From Gammaproteobacteria bacterium (GTDB lineage Bacteria; Pseudomonadota; Gammaproteobacteria; Steroidobacterales; JABDMI01), in assembly GCA_013001575.1 (NCBI GenBank), contig JABDMI010000102.1, positions 1-47,993 of the forward strand: a stretch of DNA of 47,993 nt. Direction: 5' to 3'. Of this stretch, positions 27,229 to 35,436 are shown piece by piece; position 1 is the stretch's first letter, and every line of letters begins with the position of its first letter. Position numbers and translations under genes: made by a program. The notes under the pieces were generated by a model, which worked only from the letters and a program-made list of their open reading frames with translations, had not been told where the DNA came from and made no database searches.

Positions 27229-27883
27229 TCTGAAAGCCTTGTATCAACTCGAATGGCGTAACTTCAGTCGCTCGCAAGGGCAATGGTTATTCCCTGTGAT
27301 GTTTTTTGTGCTGGTGATCGTGTTGTTCACACTGGGAGTTGATCCGGAAGCACAACGCTTGCAACAAATGGCACCGGCCGTCATCTGGTGTGCGTTTTTG
27401 TTGTCTTTGTTGTTAGCCCTGGATCATTTGTGGCGGGATGATTATTTGTCAGGCGTGTTGGAACAACAGTTGTTGCATACTCAAGCGCCTTTGCAATTGC
27501 TGTTACATAAAATTGTCATTCGCTGGGTCTTGTGTGTATTGCCATTGCTGTTATTTTTGCCAGTAGCTTTTAGCATGTTGCAATTGCCACTGTCAGCGAT
27601 TCTGGTCAGTGCACTTGGTTTGATAGCCGGCTCGTTTGTATTTTGGTCCTTGGGAGCGGGCTTAAGTGCCTTGACCTTAACGGATCGTCGACCGGCACTG
27701 ATGAGTTTATTATTGCTGCCACTGGCTGTGCCCTTGCTCATCTTTGGCAGTCGGGTGATCAAAGAAGCTGTCGTAGGCAATAGCGTTAGCGGGTTTTTAT
27801 TGCTACTGACAGGACTGTGTGTGTTGAGTATAAGTATTGTGCCCTGGGTTACGCACGCTGGTATTCGTTTAAATCTGGATTAG
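27218..27883 (+). CDS. ccmB: Heme exporter membrane protein CcmB
   Basis: CcmB is the membrane partner of CcmA. The 221-residue product has about six hydrophobic helices and the family's pattern: a short cytoplasmic N-terminus, the WCAFLLSLLLALDHLWRDD stretch (about 52-70), and GVLEQQLLHTQAPLQLLLHK. It overlaps ccmA and is followed by ccmC after 18 bases. Confidence 0.93.
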   Translation: MPNDLKALYQLEWRNFSRSQGQWLFPVMFFVLVIVLFTLGVDPEAQRLQQMAPAVIWCAFLLSLLLALDHLWRDDYLSGVLEQQLLHTQAPLQLLLHKIVIRWVLCVLPLLLFLPVAFSMLQLPLSAILVSALGLIAGSFVFWSLGAGLSALTLTDRRPALMSLLLLPLAVPLLIFGSRVIKEAVVGNSVSGFLLLLTGLCVLSISIVPWVTHAGIRLNLD

Positions 27884-27901
27884 TAATAAATTTATTTTGA
27901 T

Positions 27902-28651
27902 ATGAAAAAATGGTTTCATCAATGGGTTTCGCCTCCGCATCTCTACGAACGGGCGGATCGCTATGCATCGGTGTTTTTTGTTCTTGCAATGATCGGCATG
28001 CTAATAGCCTTATATGGTGGTCTGGTCTTGGCGCCGCCAGATTACCAGCAGGGTGACGCATTCCGTATCATTTATGTGCATGTACCGTCTGCCTGGTTAT
28101 CGATGTTTGCTTACGCCTTTATGGCCGGAGCCTCATTGGTGGCACTGGTGTGGCGTTTCAGTGCCGCGCATGCCGTAGCGGCATCTATAGCGCCGGTAGG
28201 TGCGGTGTTTACTGCAATGTGCCTACTAACCGGTTCCTTCTGGGGTAAACCCATGTGGGGCACCTGGTGGGAATGGGACGCACGCATGACCTCCGAGTTA
28301 GTGTTATTGCTGATCTATCTCGCATACATGGCCTTGCGTTCGGCCTTTGCAGAACAGGCCAAGGCCGATAAGGCGGCGGCCATTTTTGCCTTGATCGGTG
28401 TGGTCAATTTGCCCATTATTCATTACTCCGTGTATTGGTGGAATACATTGCATCAAGGCGCCACGGTTAGCAAGATTGGAAAACCTTCGATTACCTGGGA
28501 TATGGGTTGGCCATTACTGGTCATGACCATTGCATTTATGCTGTTCTTTGGCGCTGTTGTCCTGATGCGAACCCGGGGTGAATTATTATCACGTGATCGA
28601 CGCACCAAATGGGTCAGGGAAATTTTAATGCCTGAGGGGGGGTCACACTAA
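27902..28651 (+). CDS. ccmC: Heme handling protein CcmC
   Basis: CcmC brings heme to CcmE in the inner membrane. The 249-residue product has six transmembrane helices and the tryptophan-rich WWD motif (WGTWWEWDARMTSEL, about 120-134), with heme-binding His residues in periplasmic loops (YVHVPSAW near 59-66). The stop overlaps the ccmD start (TAATG). Confidence 0.94.
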   Translation: MKKWFHQWVSPPHLYERADRYASVFFVLAMIGMLIALYGGLVLAPPDYQQGDAFRIIYVHVPSAWLSMFAYAFMAGASLVALVWRFSAAHAVAASIAPVGAVFTAMCLLTGSFWGKPMWGTWWEWDARMTSELVLLLIYLAYMALRSAFAEQAKADKAAAIFALIGVVNLPIIHYSVYWWNTLHQGATVSKIGKPSITWDMGWPLLVMTIAFMLFFGAVVLMRTRGELLSRDRRTKWVREILMPEGGSH

Positions 28652-28821
28652 TGCAGGAATTTTTTGCCATGGGCGGTTATGCCCTGTATGTATGGTCATC
28701 CTTTGGGATCAGTCTGCTTGGTATAGTTTATCTATATTTTGAAGCCAGGAAGTACCACAAGAAACAACAGCGTCTGGTCAGATACTGGTTACACCGTCAA
28801 TCCAAAAAGAAATCTTCATGA
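28651..28821 (+). CDS. ccmD: Heme exporter protein CcmD
   Basis: A 56-residue protein starting MQEFFAMGGYALYVWSSFG, the typical CcmD N-terminus, followed by one transmembrane helix (about 10-30) and a very basic C-terminal tail (KKQQRLVRYWLHRQSKKK). CcmD helps to release CcmE from CcmC. Its start overlaps the ccmC stop (TAATG) and its TGA overlaps the ccmE ATG (ATGA), a tight place that confirms the gene despite its size. Confidence 0.93.
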   Translation: MQEFFAMGGYALYVWSSFGISLLGIVYLYFEARKYHKKQQRLVRYWLHRQSKKKSS

Positions 28822-29324
28822 AACCACGACAAAAAAGACTTTTTGCAATATTAGCCACTCTGGCTGGTGTGGGTGTCGCAGTGGCGATCATCCTGATCGC
28901 TTTTGAACAGAACCTATTGTATTACGTAACCCCGAGTGAATTACACGTGGAATTACTGGTAAGTGAAAACAATACGCAAAATAATGCAACAAACAGCACA
29001 CCGGCAAAAAAATATCATCTCGGCGGAATGGTCAAACAAGGATCCGTACTACGCACCGCAAATTCGCTAAATGTGACATTCGTGTTAACCGATTATGAAA
29101 AAGAAGTGCCGGTCAGTTATTCTGGCATTCTTCCGGACCTGTTCAGGGAAGGTCAAGGCATAATCGCCATCGGCAGTTTGCAAGCGGATGGAAGCCTTAA
29201 GGCCGAAAAGGTTTTGGCCAAACACGATGAGAATTACATGCCACCCAAATTGGACAAGGACTCCATGAACAAAAAGATGCTCGAACAAAGATCCAACTCG
29301 TCGGGTACTGATAAAAAGCCTTGA
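28818..29324 (+). CDS. ccmE: Periplasmic heme chaperone CcmE
   Basis: CcmE binds heme covalently and passes it to the CcmFGH ligase. The 168-residue product has an N-terminal membrane anchor (about 8-30), an OB-fold domain and the heme-attachment motif with H136 and Y140 in LAKHDENYMPP. The region at about 50-65 is a Asn/Thr-rich insertion (NNTQNNATNSTPA), which may be a loop. The C-terminal tail is flexible and charged. The start overlaps the ccmD stop. Confidence 0.95.
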   Translation: MKPRQKRLFAILATLAGVGVAVAIILIAFEQNLLYYVTPSELHVELLVSENNTQNNATNSTPAKKYHLGGMVKQGSVLRTANSLNVTFVLTDYEKEVPVSYSGILPDLFREGQGIIAIGSLQADGSLKAEKVLAKHDENYMPPKLDKDSMNKKMLEQRSNSSGTDKKP

Positions 29325-29325
29325 T

Positions 29326-31287
29326 ATGCTCGCACAACTCGGAACCTTCAGTTTAATTCTAGCCACAGTGTTTTCTGCACTGATGGTTGTGTTCGGCGCG
29401 CAGGTTACCGAGCAAAATTCACAATGGCGTCCGGCATTGCGACGAGCGACCTGCTTACAGGTGTTTTTCACGGTCAGTGCCTTCGTTATTCTTGTCAGTT
29501 TATTGGTGCGTAGTGATTTCTCGGTCGCTTATGTGGTGCAACACTCCAATTTGCGTTCACCTTTATTTTATAAGATCACCGCAGCCTGGGGAGCGCATGA
29601 AGGCTCACTGTTGTTATGGAACTCGGTTTTGTCACTATGGGCGCTGAGTTTATTCAGATTGAAGCAATTACCGGCATTTGTGGTTGACCGTACTTTGGCG
29701 GTACAGGGTATTTTGTTACTCGGTTTTTCTCTATTTACCTTGTTGACCTCCAGTCCGTTCGTACCTGTGAGTGAAGTGCCACTCAATGGCATGGATCTGA
29801 ATCCGGTATTGCAAGATCCGGCGATGGTCATACATCCTCCGATACTGTATGTGGGTTATGTGGGTTTTTCCGTACCGTTCTCACTGGTGGTTGCCATGTT
29901 GTGGGTTGGGCAAACCCAACAGCAATGGTTACGCTGGATCCGTCCCTGGGTTGTTATTCCGTGGATATTTCTAACCATTGGTATCACCTTGGGTAGCTGG
30001 TGGGCGTACTACGAACTCGGTTGGGGTGGTTGGTGGTTTTGGGATCCGGTTGAGAATGCATCTTTAATGCCCTGGATCGCAGCAACTGCATTAATTCACT
30101 CCCTTGCGGTTACGGAAAAACGCGGTCTGTTTTTACATTGGACCTTATTACTGGCGGTTATGGCGTTTGCCTTTAGTGTGCTGGGAAGTTTCCTGGTGCG
30201 TTCCGGGGTTCTGATCTCGGTGCATTCTTTTGCCAGTGATCCAACCCGTGGTATGTTTATTTTGGCTATGTTCGCCGTTTTCGTCGGTGGTGCATTAGGT
30301 CTTTACGCATTAAAAACCCCGATCGGATTTGCCTCATCCGGTTTCAAGTTGTTCTCGCGTGAAGCACTTTTGCTATTAAATAACCTGTTGTTGATCGCCA
30401 TGTTGCTGTTGGTCATGCTAGGTACTTTATACCCACTGGTGGTGGAAGCCATGGGTTGGGGCAAGATCTCGGTAGGCCCGCCGTATTTTGATCATGTGAT
30501 GCTTTATGTGACTTTGCCGTTATTACTTGCGATTGGTTTGGGCCAGCGACTGAATTGGAAAGGCACATCCAAACTGCCAACTAAACTTGCAAAGATCTTA
30601 TTGCTTGCATTCGCATTAGCGGTGGTGACGGGTTTGATTATCGCAATCCCGCTGACTGATATCAGCTGGCTGACATTACTTGCAATCGTGTTTGCACTCT
30701 GGGTTCTGTACAGCGCCGGGCAAGCCATAGTGAATACCAAGCTTAATAACAATAAACTGGGTAAATCACAGATTGGGATGTTCACTGCTCATATCGGTGT
30801 TGCGGTATTTGCCCTGGGTGTTGCTTTGAGCAATCAGTTAGCCCAGGTTGAGACGGTACCGATCAGTCCGGGTGATACACGAACAGTCGGGCAATACAGT
30901 TTTCACTTTTCCAAGGTACAACAGGCCACTGAAAGTAATTATCAGATGACCCAGGCCGTGTTCGACGTAAAACGTCATTCGCAACCGATTACCAGTCTGA
31001 CCAGTGAGAAACGTTTTTATCCGGGACGTCAAACCTCAACGACCGAAGCTGGCATCAAAGCCGGGTTTATTCGGGATCTGTACGTGACTTTAGGTGAGCA
31101 GTTACCAAATAGTCAAAAAGGCGCCGTTTGGAGTGTACGTTTTCAAGTACGGCCTTTTGTTCGCTGGATCTGGCTTGGATGCTTGCTCATGGCCTTGGGC
31201 GGCTTGATTGCAATATTGGACAAGCGTTATCGTGTCACTAAGCCCGATTCTGGCAATTTGACAAAAAATGGATTATCCAATGCTTAA
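29326..31287 (+). CDS. ccmF: Heme lyase subunit CcmF
   Basis: CcmF is the large membrane subunit that attaches heme to apocytochrome c and reduces it through its own heme b. The product has 653 residues with about 14-15 transmembrane helices. The WWD signature GGWWFWDPVENASLMPW is at about 235-251, and conserved His residues lie in HEGSLLLWN and HSLAVTEKRG. It begins immediately after the ccmE stop and overlaps ccmG. Confidence 0.95.
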   Translation: MLAQLGTFSLILATVFSALMVVFGAQVTEQNSQWRPALRRATCLQVFFTVSAFVILVSLLVRSDFSVAYVVQHSNLRSPLFYKITAAWGAHEGSLLLWNSVLSLWALSLFRLKQLPAFVVDRTLAVQGILLLGFSLFTLLTSSPFVPVSEVPLNGMDLNPVLQDPAMVIHPPILYVGYVGFSVPFSLVVAMLWVGQTQQQWLRWIRPWVVIPWIFLTIGITLGSWWAYYELGWGGWWFWDPVENASLMPWIAATALIHSLAVTEKRGLFLHWTLLLAVMAFAFSVLGSFLVRSGVLISVHSFASDPTRGMFILAMFAVFVGGALGLYALKTPIGFASSGFKLFSREALLLLNNLLLIAMLLLVMLGTLYPLVVEAMGWGKISVGPPYFDHVMLYVTLPLLLAIGLGQRLNWKGTSKLPTKLAKILLLAFALAVVTGLIIAIPLTDISWLTLLAIVFALWVLYSAGQAIVNTKLNNNKLGKSQIGMFTAHIGVAVFALGVALSNQLAQVETVPISPGDTRTVGQYSFHFSKVQQATESNYQMTQAVFDVKRHSQPITSLTSEKRFYPGRQTSTTEAGIKAGFIRDLYVTLGEQLPNSQKGAVWSVRFQVRPFVRWIWLGCLLMALGGLIAILDKRYRVTKPDSGNLTKNGLSNA

Positions 31288-31825
31288 AAAATTATTCATC
31301 TGGATACCGTTTGTTGTATTGCTAGGATTGATCGCATTATTCTGGAAAGGTCTTTCACTGGACACGGATAAAGTTCCTTCACCGTTTATTGGCAAAAGCG
31401 CACCCGCGCTGATCTTGCCCGATCTATTAAGCAGCGATTCAACTGTCGATCTGTCGCAATGGCGAGGCCAAGTAGTTTTGTTAAATGTATGGGCTACCTG
31501 GTGCAGCGGTTGTTTACTGGAACACCCGGTATTGAATGCTATGGCAGCCGAACGACTGGTTCCAATAATTGGCCTGAATTATAAAGATGATCCGGTTAAG
31601 GCCAAAGCCTGGTTACAAGAGCAGGGCAACCCTTACGTTGCAATCCCGAACGACGCGAATGGCAATGTGGCGATTGACTGGGGTGTGTACGGTGCACCGG
31701 AAACTTTTGTCATCGATAAACAAGGCGTGATCCGGTATAAACACATCGCTCCAATAAGCTTGCAGGAATGGCAAAACACATTGCGTCCATTGGTACTTGC
31801 CCTGCAACAAGAGCAAATACCATGA
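31268..31825 (+). CDS. ccmG: Thiol:disulfide interchange protein CcmG/DsbE
   Basis: CcmG reduces the CxxCH cysteines of apocytochrome c in the periplasm. The 185-residue product has an N-terminal anchor (about 7-28) and a thioredoxin fold with active site WCSGC (C79, C82) and the GAPET motif (YGAPETFVID) typical of CcmG. The Ser-Gly pair between the cysteines is unusual among CcmG proteins I know. Start ATG 31268 or in-frame ATG 31280; both overlap the ccmF end. The stop overlaps the ccmH start (ATGA). Confidence 0.93.
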   Translation: MDYPMLKKLFIWIPFVVLLGLIALFWKGLSLDTDKVPSPFIGKSAPALILPDLLSSDSTVDLSQWRGQVVLLNVWATWCSGCLLEHPVLNAMAAERLVPIIGLNYKDDPVKAKAWLQEQGNPYVAIPNDANGNVAIDWGVYGAPETFVIDKQGVIRYKHIAPISLQEWQNTLRPLVLALQQEQIP

Positions 31826-32247
31826 CCCGATATCTATTTACAATGATTAGCGGCTTCCTGATGGTATTCCTGACAATCAGTTTGCATGCCTTGGATCCGA
31901 CCAGCTTTGATGATGCCGCTTTGCAACAGCGTTATGAACTACTAACGGAAGAATTACGCTGTCTGGTGTGTCAAAACGAAACCATTGCCGGTTCCAATGC
32001 ACCTTTGGCCGTTGACTTGCGACAACAAGTTGCAAATCAATTACGTGCTGGAAAAACTAACCACGAGATACGTGAATACATGAGTGCACGCTATGGCGAA
32101 TTTGTGCATTACCGTCCGGCCAACAGCGGAAAAACCAAAGTGTTGTGGCTTGCTCCTGTAATTCTTCTGACGATACTGCTTGTCATATTCATCGCTGTGG
32201 TAAAAAAAATGCAATCCACCGATTCCGGCAGTGAGCATACAGCATGA
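31822..32247 (+). CDS. ccmH: Cytochrome c maturation protein CcmH (CcmL type)
   Basis: A 141-residue thiol-oxidoreductase of the heme lyase complex. It has a signal peptide (about 1-22), the LRCLVCQNETIAGSNAP motif with its CxxC (about 47-63), and a C-terminal transmembrane helix (about 107-128). The CcmI-like TPR part that is fused in E. coli CcmH is a separate gene here. ATG 31822 overlaps the ccmG stop; the longer frame from 31768 would lack a signal peptide. Confidence 0.93.
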   Translation: MTRYLFTMISGFLMVFLTISLHALDPTSFDDAALQQRYELLTEELRCLVCQNETIAGSNAPLAVDLRQQVANQLRAGKTNHEIREYMSARYGEFVHYRPANSGKTKVLWLAPVILLTILLVIFIAVVKKMQSTDSGSEHTA

Positions 32248-33224
32248 CCAATTCAATGTTGTTTACCTTGCTGGTAATACTCAGTCTTGGCTATTGTTTG
32301 CAGCCTGTACTCGTTAAAAAACCTGACAATTCGTCAAAAACACGGATTGTCGCAATTCTGTCGGGGCTGCTTGGTTTGGCCGGAATAATATTCTTGTTTC
32401 AACAAGTGAAGCAACAGGAGGCGGTGATCAAACCGACCGGTAAAAATTCCGATACACAGCAGGCTTTGGCAGAAGCACAAAATAATCCCGGGAGTGTGGA
32501 GAAGTGGAATGCTCTAGGACGCAAATTGATACTCGAACGCGAATATTTGTATGCCTATTTGGCGTATTCTGAATCACAACAGCTGGACCAGTTTGCGCCA
32601 CTGACGGCGACCAAGCGTGGTTCACGCATTGACTGGCTTACCGGCCTGGCCGAGTCCAGAATACTGGCCAGACAGGGCGCTATAGATGAGGACAGTTACA
32701 ACTTGATCGAGCAGGCCAGTGAACTGGCTGAGAATAATCCCAAAGTGCTTTGGTATGGAGGCTTGGCGGCCGCACAACGTGGAAATACCCAGCTGGCCAA
32801 ACAACGCTGGGAATTATTACTACGGCAAAACCCGCCACAGGCATTACAGAATGTAGTTATAAAACGTCTGGATTCATTGTGGGAAATGAAACTCGAGATC
32901 TCACTGGCACCTGAATTAGTGTCTCAAAGCCAGGCGCAAAGCCGAATTTTTCTTAGTCTGCGCCAACCAGAGACTGCGCCACCTGTCGTGGCCAAGAGCC
33001 TTTCAATCAATGATCTCAATAAACCTGTAAACCTGGATTACCGTAACACAATTGCCCAAATGTCTGATAAATCGCAATTAAACTGGGATAAGCCCGTGTC
33101 ACTCAGCATAATCTGGTCTCCGCAAGGCTCGGCGAATGCGGCCGGAAACATAAAACGCAGTCAAACTGTCACCCGCGAACAATTGAAATCAGCCCTTAAC
33201 GTGGAAATAACTGCTGCAGAGTAG
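32244..33224 (+). CDS. ccmI: Cytochrome c biogenesis protein CcmI (TPR)
   Basis: CcmI (CycH) holds apocytochrome c for the heme ligase. The 326-residue product has two N-terminal membrane helices (about 3-20 and 31-50), then TPR-like helices (about 70-205, with WNALGRKLILEREYLYAYLAYSE-type repeats) and a C-terminal beta-rich periplasmic domain. The ATG overlaps the ccmH stop. It closes the ccm operon; no strong terminator is visible in the 80 bases before iadA. Confidence 0.85.
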   Translation: MTNSMLFTLLVILSLGYCLQPVLVKKPDNSSKTRIVAILSGLLGLAGIIFLFQQVKQQEAVIKPTGKNSDTQQALAEAQNNPGSVEKWNALGRKLILEREYLYAYLAYSESQQLDQFAPLTATKRGSRIDWLTGLAESRILARQGAIDEDSYNLIEQASELAENNPKVLWYGGLAAAQRGNTQLAKQRWELLLRQNPPQALQNVVIKRLDSLWEMKLEISLAPELVSQSQAQSRIFLSLRQPETAPPVVAKSLSINDLNKPVNLDYRNTIAQMSDKSQLNWDKPVSLSIIWSPQGSANAAGNIKRSQTVTREQLKSALNVEITAAE

Positions 33225-33304
33225 GATAATGGCGGATTGCTCAGGTTGTACTTGGGTATGAATAATCCAGCGTCACGTGATAATAAATATAAGCGAAGAA
33301 TTCA

Positions 33305-34471
33305 ATGCTAAAACTAATTAAAAACGCACATGTGTTTGCACCAGATAATTTAGGTATCCAACATCTATTGATCGGTGGCGGAAAAATTCTCTGGATGGGA
33401 GCGGACTTACCAGCACTCGAAAAAACAGTGCTTGCTGAAACATACGATGCACAGGGTCTGGTGCTAATGCCTGGTTTGATTGACGGTCATGCCCACATCA
33501 CGGGTGGTGGTGGGGAATCCGGTTATGCCAGTCGTGTACCTGCGGTTGGTTTATCGCGCTTTACCCAAAGCGGGGTCACAACTGTGGTTGGCTTGCTTGG
33601 AACGGATGACACAACACGAGATACCAAAAGTTTACTTGCTGAGGTCAGAGCTTTGCGTGCCCAGGGCATGCACGCCCTGTGTTACACCGGTGGCTATCAC
33701 ATCCCGCCCACAACTTTCACCGGCTGTGTGCGCAGTGACATCGTAAACCTTGAACCGGTAATTGGTGTCGGTGAGATCGCTATATGTGATCACCGTTCCA
33801 GTCAACCAACTCTGCAGGAGATCTTGCGCTTGGCCAGCGATGCGCACGTGGCCGGCATGATGACCGGGAAAGCCGGTATTTTGCATATCCATTTGGGCGA
33901 CGGGGAAAGCGGTCTGCAATTGGTTCGGGATGCATTATCGAATAGTGAATTACCCGCGCGCGTGTTTCATCCAACCCATATTAATCGTCGCAAGGCCTTG
34001 TTTATCGAAGCCTGTGAATTGGCGAAACTGGGTTGCAGTGTGGATATTACCGCGTTCCCGGTTGCCGATGGCGAAGATGCCTGGTGTGCCGCCGACGCCT
34101 GGGAAAATTATCACGCGTCAGGCGCTCCAGCGGACAAGTTAACCATCAGTTCCGATGGTGGAGGGTGTTTACCGGAATTCGATGCAGACGGGCAGATTGT
34201 GCACATGGACATTGGCGACCCGTGCAGCTTGTTTGATTCCATCAAGGATTTGTTGCAACGAGGAATTTCCCTGGAAAAAATATTACCGGCCTACACCAGC
34301 AATGTCGCCAGATTATTACGCTTATCTTCAAAAGGTCACATTGCACACAATGTCGATGCGGATCTGGTACTTATGGATAAAGAGCATCAGATCCATTCAG
34401 TGATGTGCCAAGGCAATTGGCATCGGAAGTATCACCAGCAAATTATCACTGGCAGCTTTGAGAATTCTTAA
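33305..34471 (+). CDS. iadA: Isoaspartyl dipeptidase, Glu-bridged variant
   Basis: This amidohydrolase splits beta-aspartyl dipeptides; beside cyanophycin genes its likely substrate is beta-Asp-Arg, released by cyanophycinase, giving free Asp and Arg. It has 388 residues. Metal ligands H62 and H64 are in GLIDGHAHITGGGGESG; later ligands are H196 (HLGDGESG) and H225 (PTHINR). In E. coli IadA a carboxylated Lys162 bridges the two zinc ions within VIGVKCAISDHRS. Here the same segment reads VIGVGEIAICDHRS, with E157 in place of the Lys, so the bridging ligand is probably a glutamate. The catalytic Asp region SSDGGG is retained. The gene heads the cyanophycin cluster. Confidence 0.9.
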   Translation: MLKLIKNAHVFAPDNLGIQHLLIGGGKILWMGADLPALEKTVLAETYDAQGLVLMPGLIDGHAHITGGGGESGYASRVPAVGLSRFTQSGVTTVVGLLGTDDTTRDTKSLLAEVRALRAQGMHALCYTGGYHIPPTTFTGCVRSDIVNLEPVIGVGEIAICDHRSSQPTLQEILRLASDAHVAGMMTGKAGILHIHLGDGESGLQLVRDALSNSELPARVFHPTHINRRKALFIEACELAKLGCSVDITAFPVADGEDAWCAADAWENYHASGAPADKLTISSDGGGCLPEFDADGQIVHMDIGDPCSLFDSIKDLLQRGISLEKILPAYTSNVARLLRLSSKGHIAHNVDADLVLMDKEHQIHSVMCQGNWHRKYHQQIITGSFENS

Positions 34472-34533
34472 GCTGACCACAATTACACCATTTCCAATTA
34501 ATTTAAAAAAATCACTAAACAGGACACTTTCAA

Positions 34534-35355
34534 ATGCCTCCATCTCCCGCAAAAGACCCCGCCAATCGTGGTTACATTATCCCGATTGGCGGAGCCGAGG
34601 AAAAACTGAGTAACCCGGAAATACTGGATAAATTTATCTCTATTTGCGGGGGTAATAACTCACGCATCGCAATTATACCCACCGCATCCCAGTTGGAAGA
34701 TACCGGCAGAAATTACGAAAAGCTTTTTCGTCGTATCGGGGTGCAACACGCAAGAGTGTTGCCATTTATTACACGAGATGATTGCAAATCCAGTGAACAT
34801 CTGGACTATATCGAAAAATCCGATGGGGTATTCATGACGGGTGGAAACCAGTTAAGACTGTCAACCACTTTGGGTGGTACGGCGGTTGCCCAAATGATCC
34901 GTCGACGCAATGCCCAGGGTATGCATGTAGCGGGCACATCGGCCGGTGCAGCATTTATGCCCGAGCACATGATCGCGAGCGGCAGTGAAGGCAGTACGCC
35001 ATCGCCTAACAAAGTGACCTTGGCACCGGGACTGGGATTAACCAATAATTTTATTATTGACCAGCATTTCCGGCAACGTGATCGCCTAGGGCGTTTATTG
35101 ACCGCGCTGGCCTATAATCCTTTTGCGATAGGCATTGGCCTGGATGAAGACACCGCAGCTTTTATTCGTCCCGGGGATAATCTTGAGGTCATCGGTAGTG
35201 GTGGGATCACCATTATAGATCCAACTGATCTGAGCTATTCCTCAATGGACCGTGCCGGTGAAAACGAGCCGGTAAGTTTGATTGATATAAAAGTGCATAT
35301 TTTGGTCTCGGGCGGACGTTTTGATATTTCAGAGCGAAAGGCTTATCCTGAATAG
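34534..35355 (+). CDS. cphB: Cyanophycinase
   Basis: Cyanophycinase is a serine peptidase (family S51) that degrades cyanophycin to beta-Asp-Arg dipeptides. The 273-residue length is normal. The nucleophile S136 is in AGTSAGAAF (family pattern GTSAGA), with the preceding FMTGGNQLRLS stretch at about 100-110 and the substrate-region DQHFRQRDRLGRL. No signal peptide is visible, so it acts in the cytoplasm where the polymer is stored. It sits between iadA and cphA in the same direction, with an AGGA before the start. Confidence 0.95.
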   Translation: MPPSPAKDPANRGYIIPIGGAEEKLSNPEILDKFISICGGNNSRIAIIPTASQLEDTGRNYEKLFRRIGVQHARVLPFITRDDCKSSEHLDYIEKSDGVFMTGGNQLRLSTTLGGTAVAQMIRRRNAQGMHVAGTSAGAAFMPEHMIASGSEGSTPSPNKVTLAPGLGLTNNFIIDQHFRQRDRLGRLLTALAYNPFAIGIGLDEDTAAFIRPGDNLEVIGSGGITIIDPTDLSYSSMDRAGENEPVSLIDIKVHILVSGGRFDISERKAYPE

Positions 35356-35436
35356 CAACTTACAAAACGGCACAAATAAATAACGGCGAAATGCCGACTA
35401 AAATAATGCTGCGGCATAAAGTAATGGAGAAAAACC

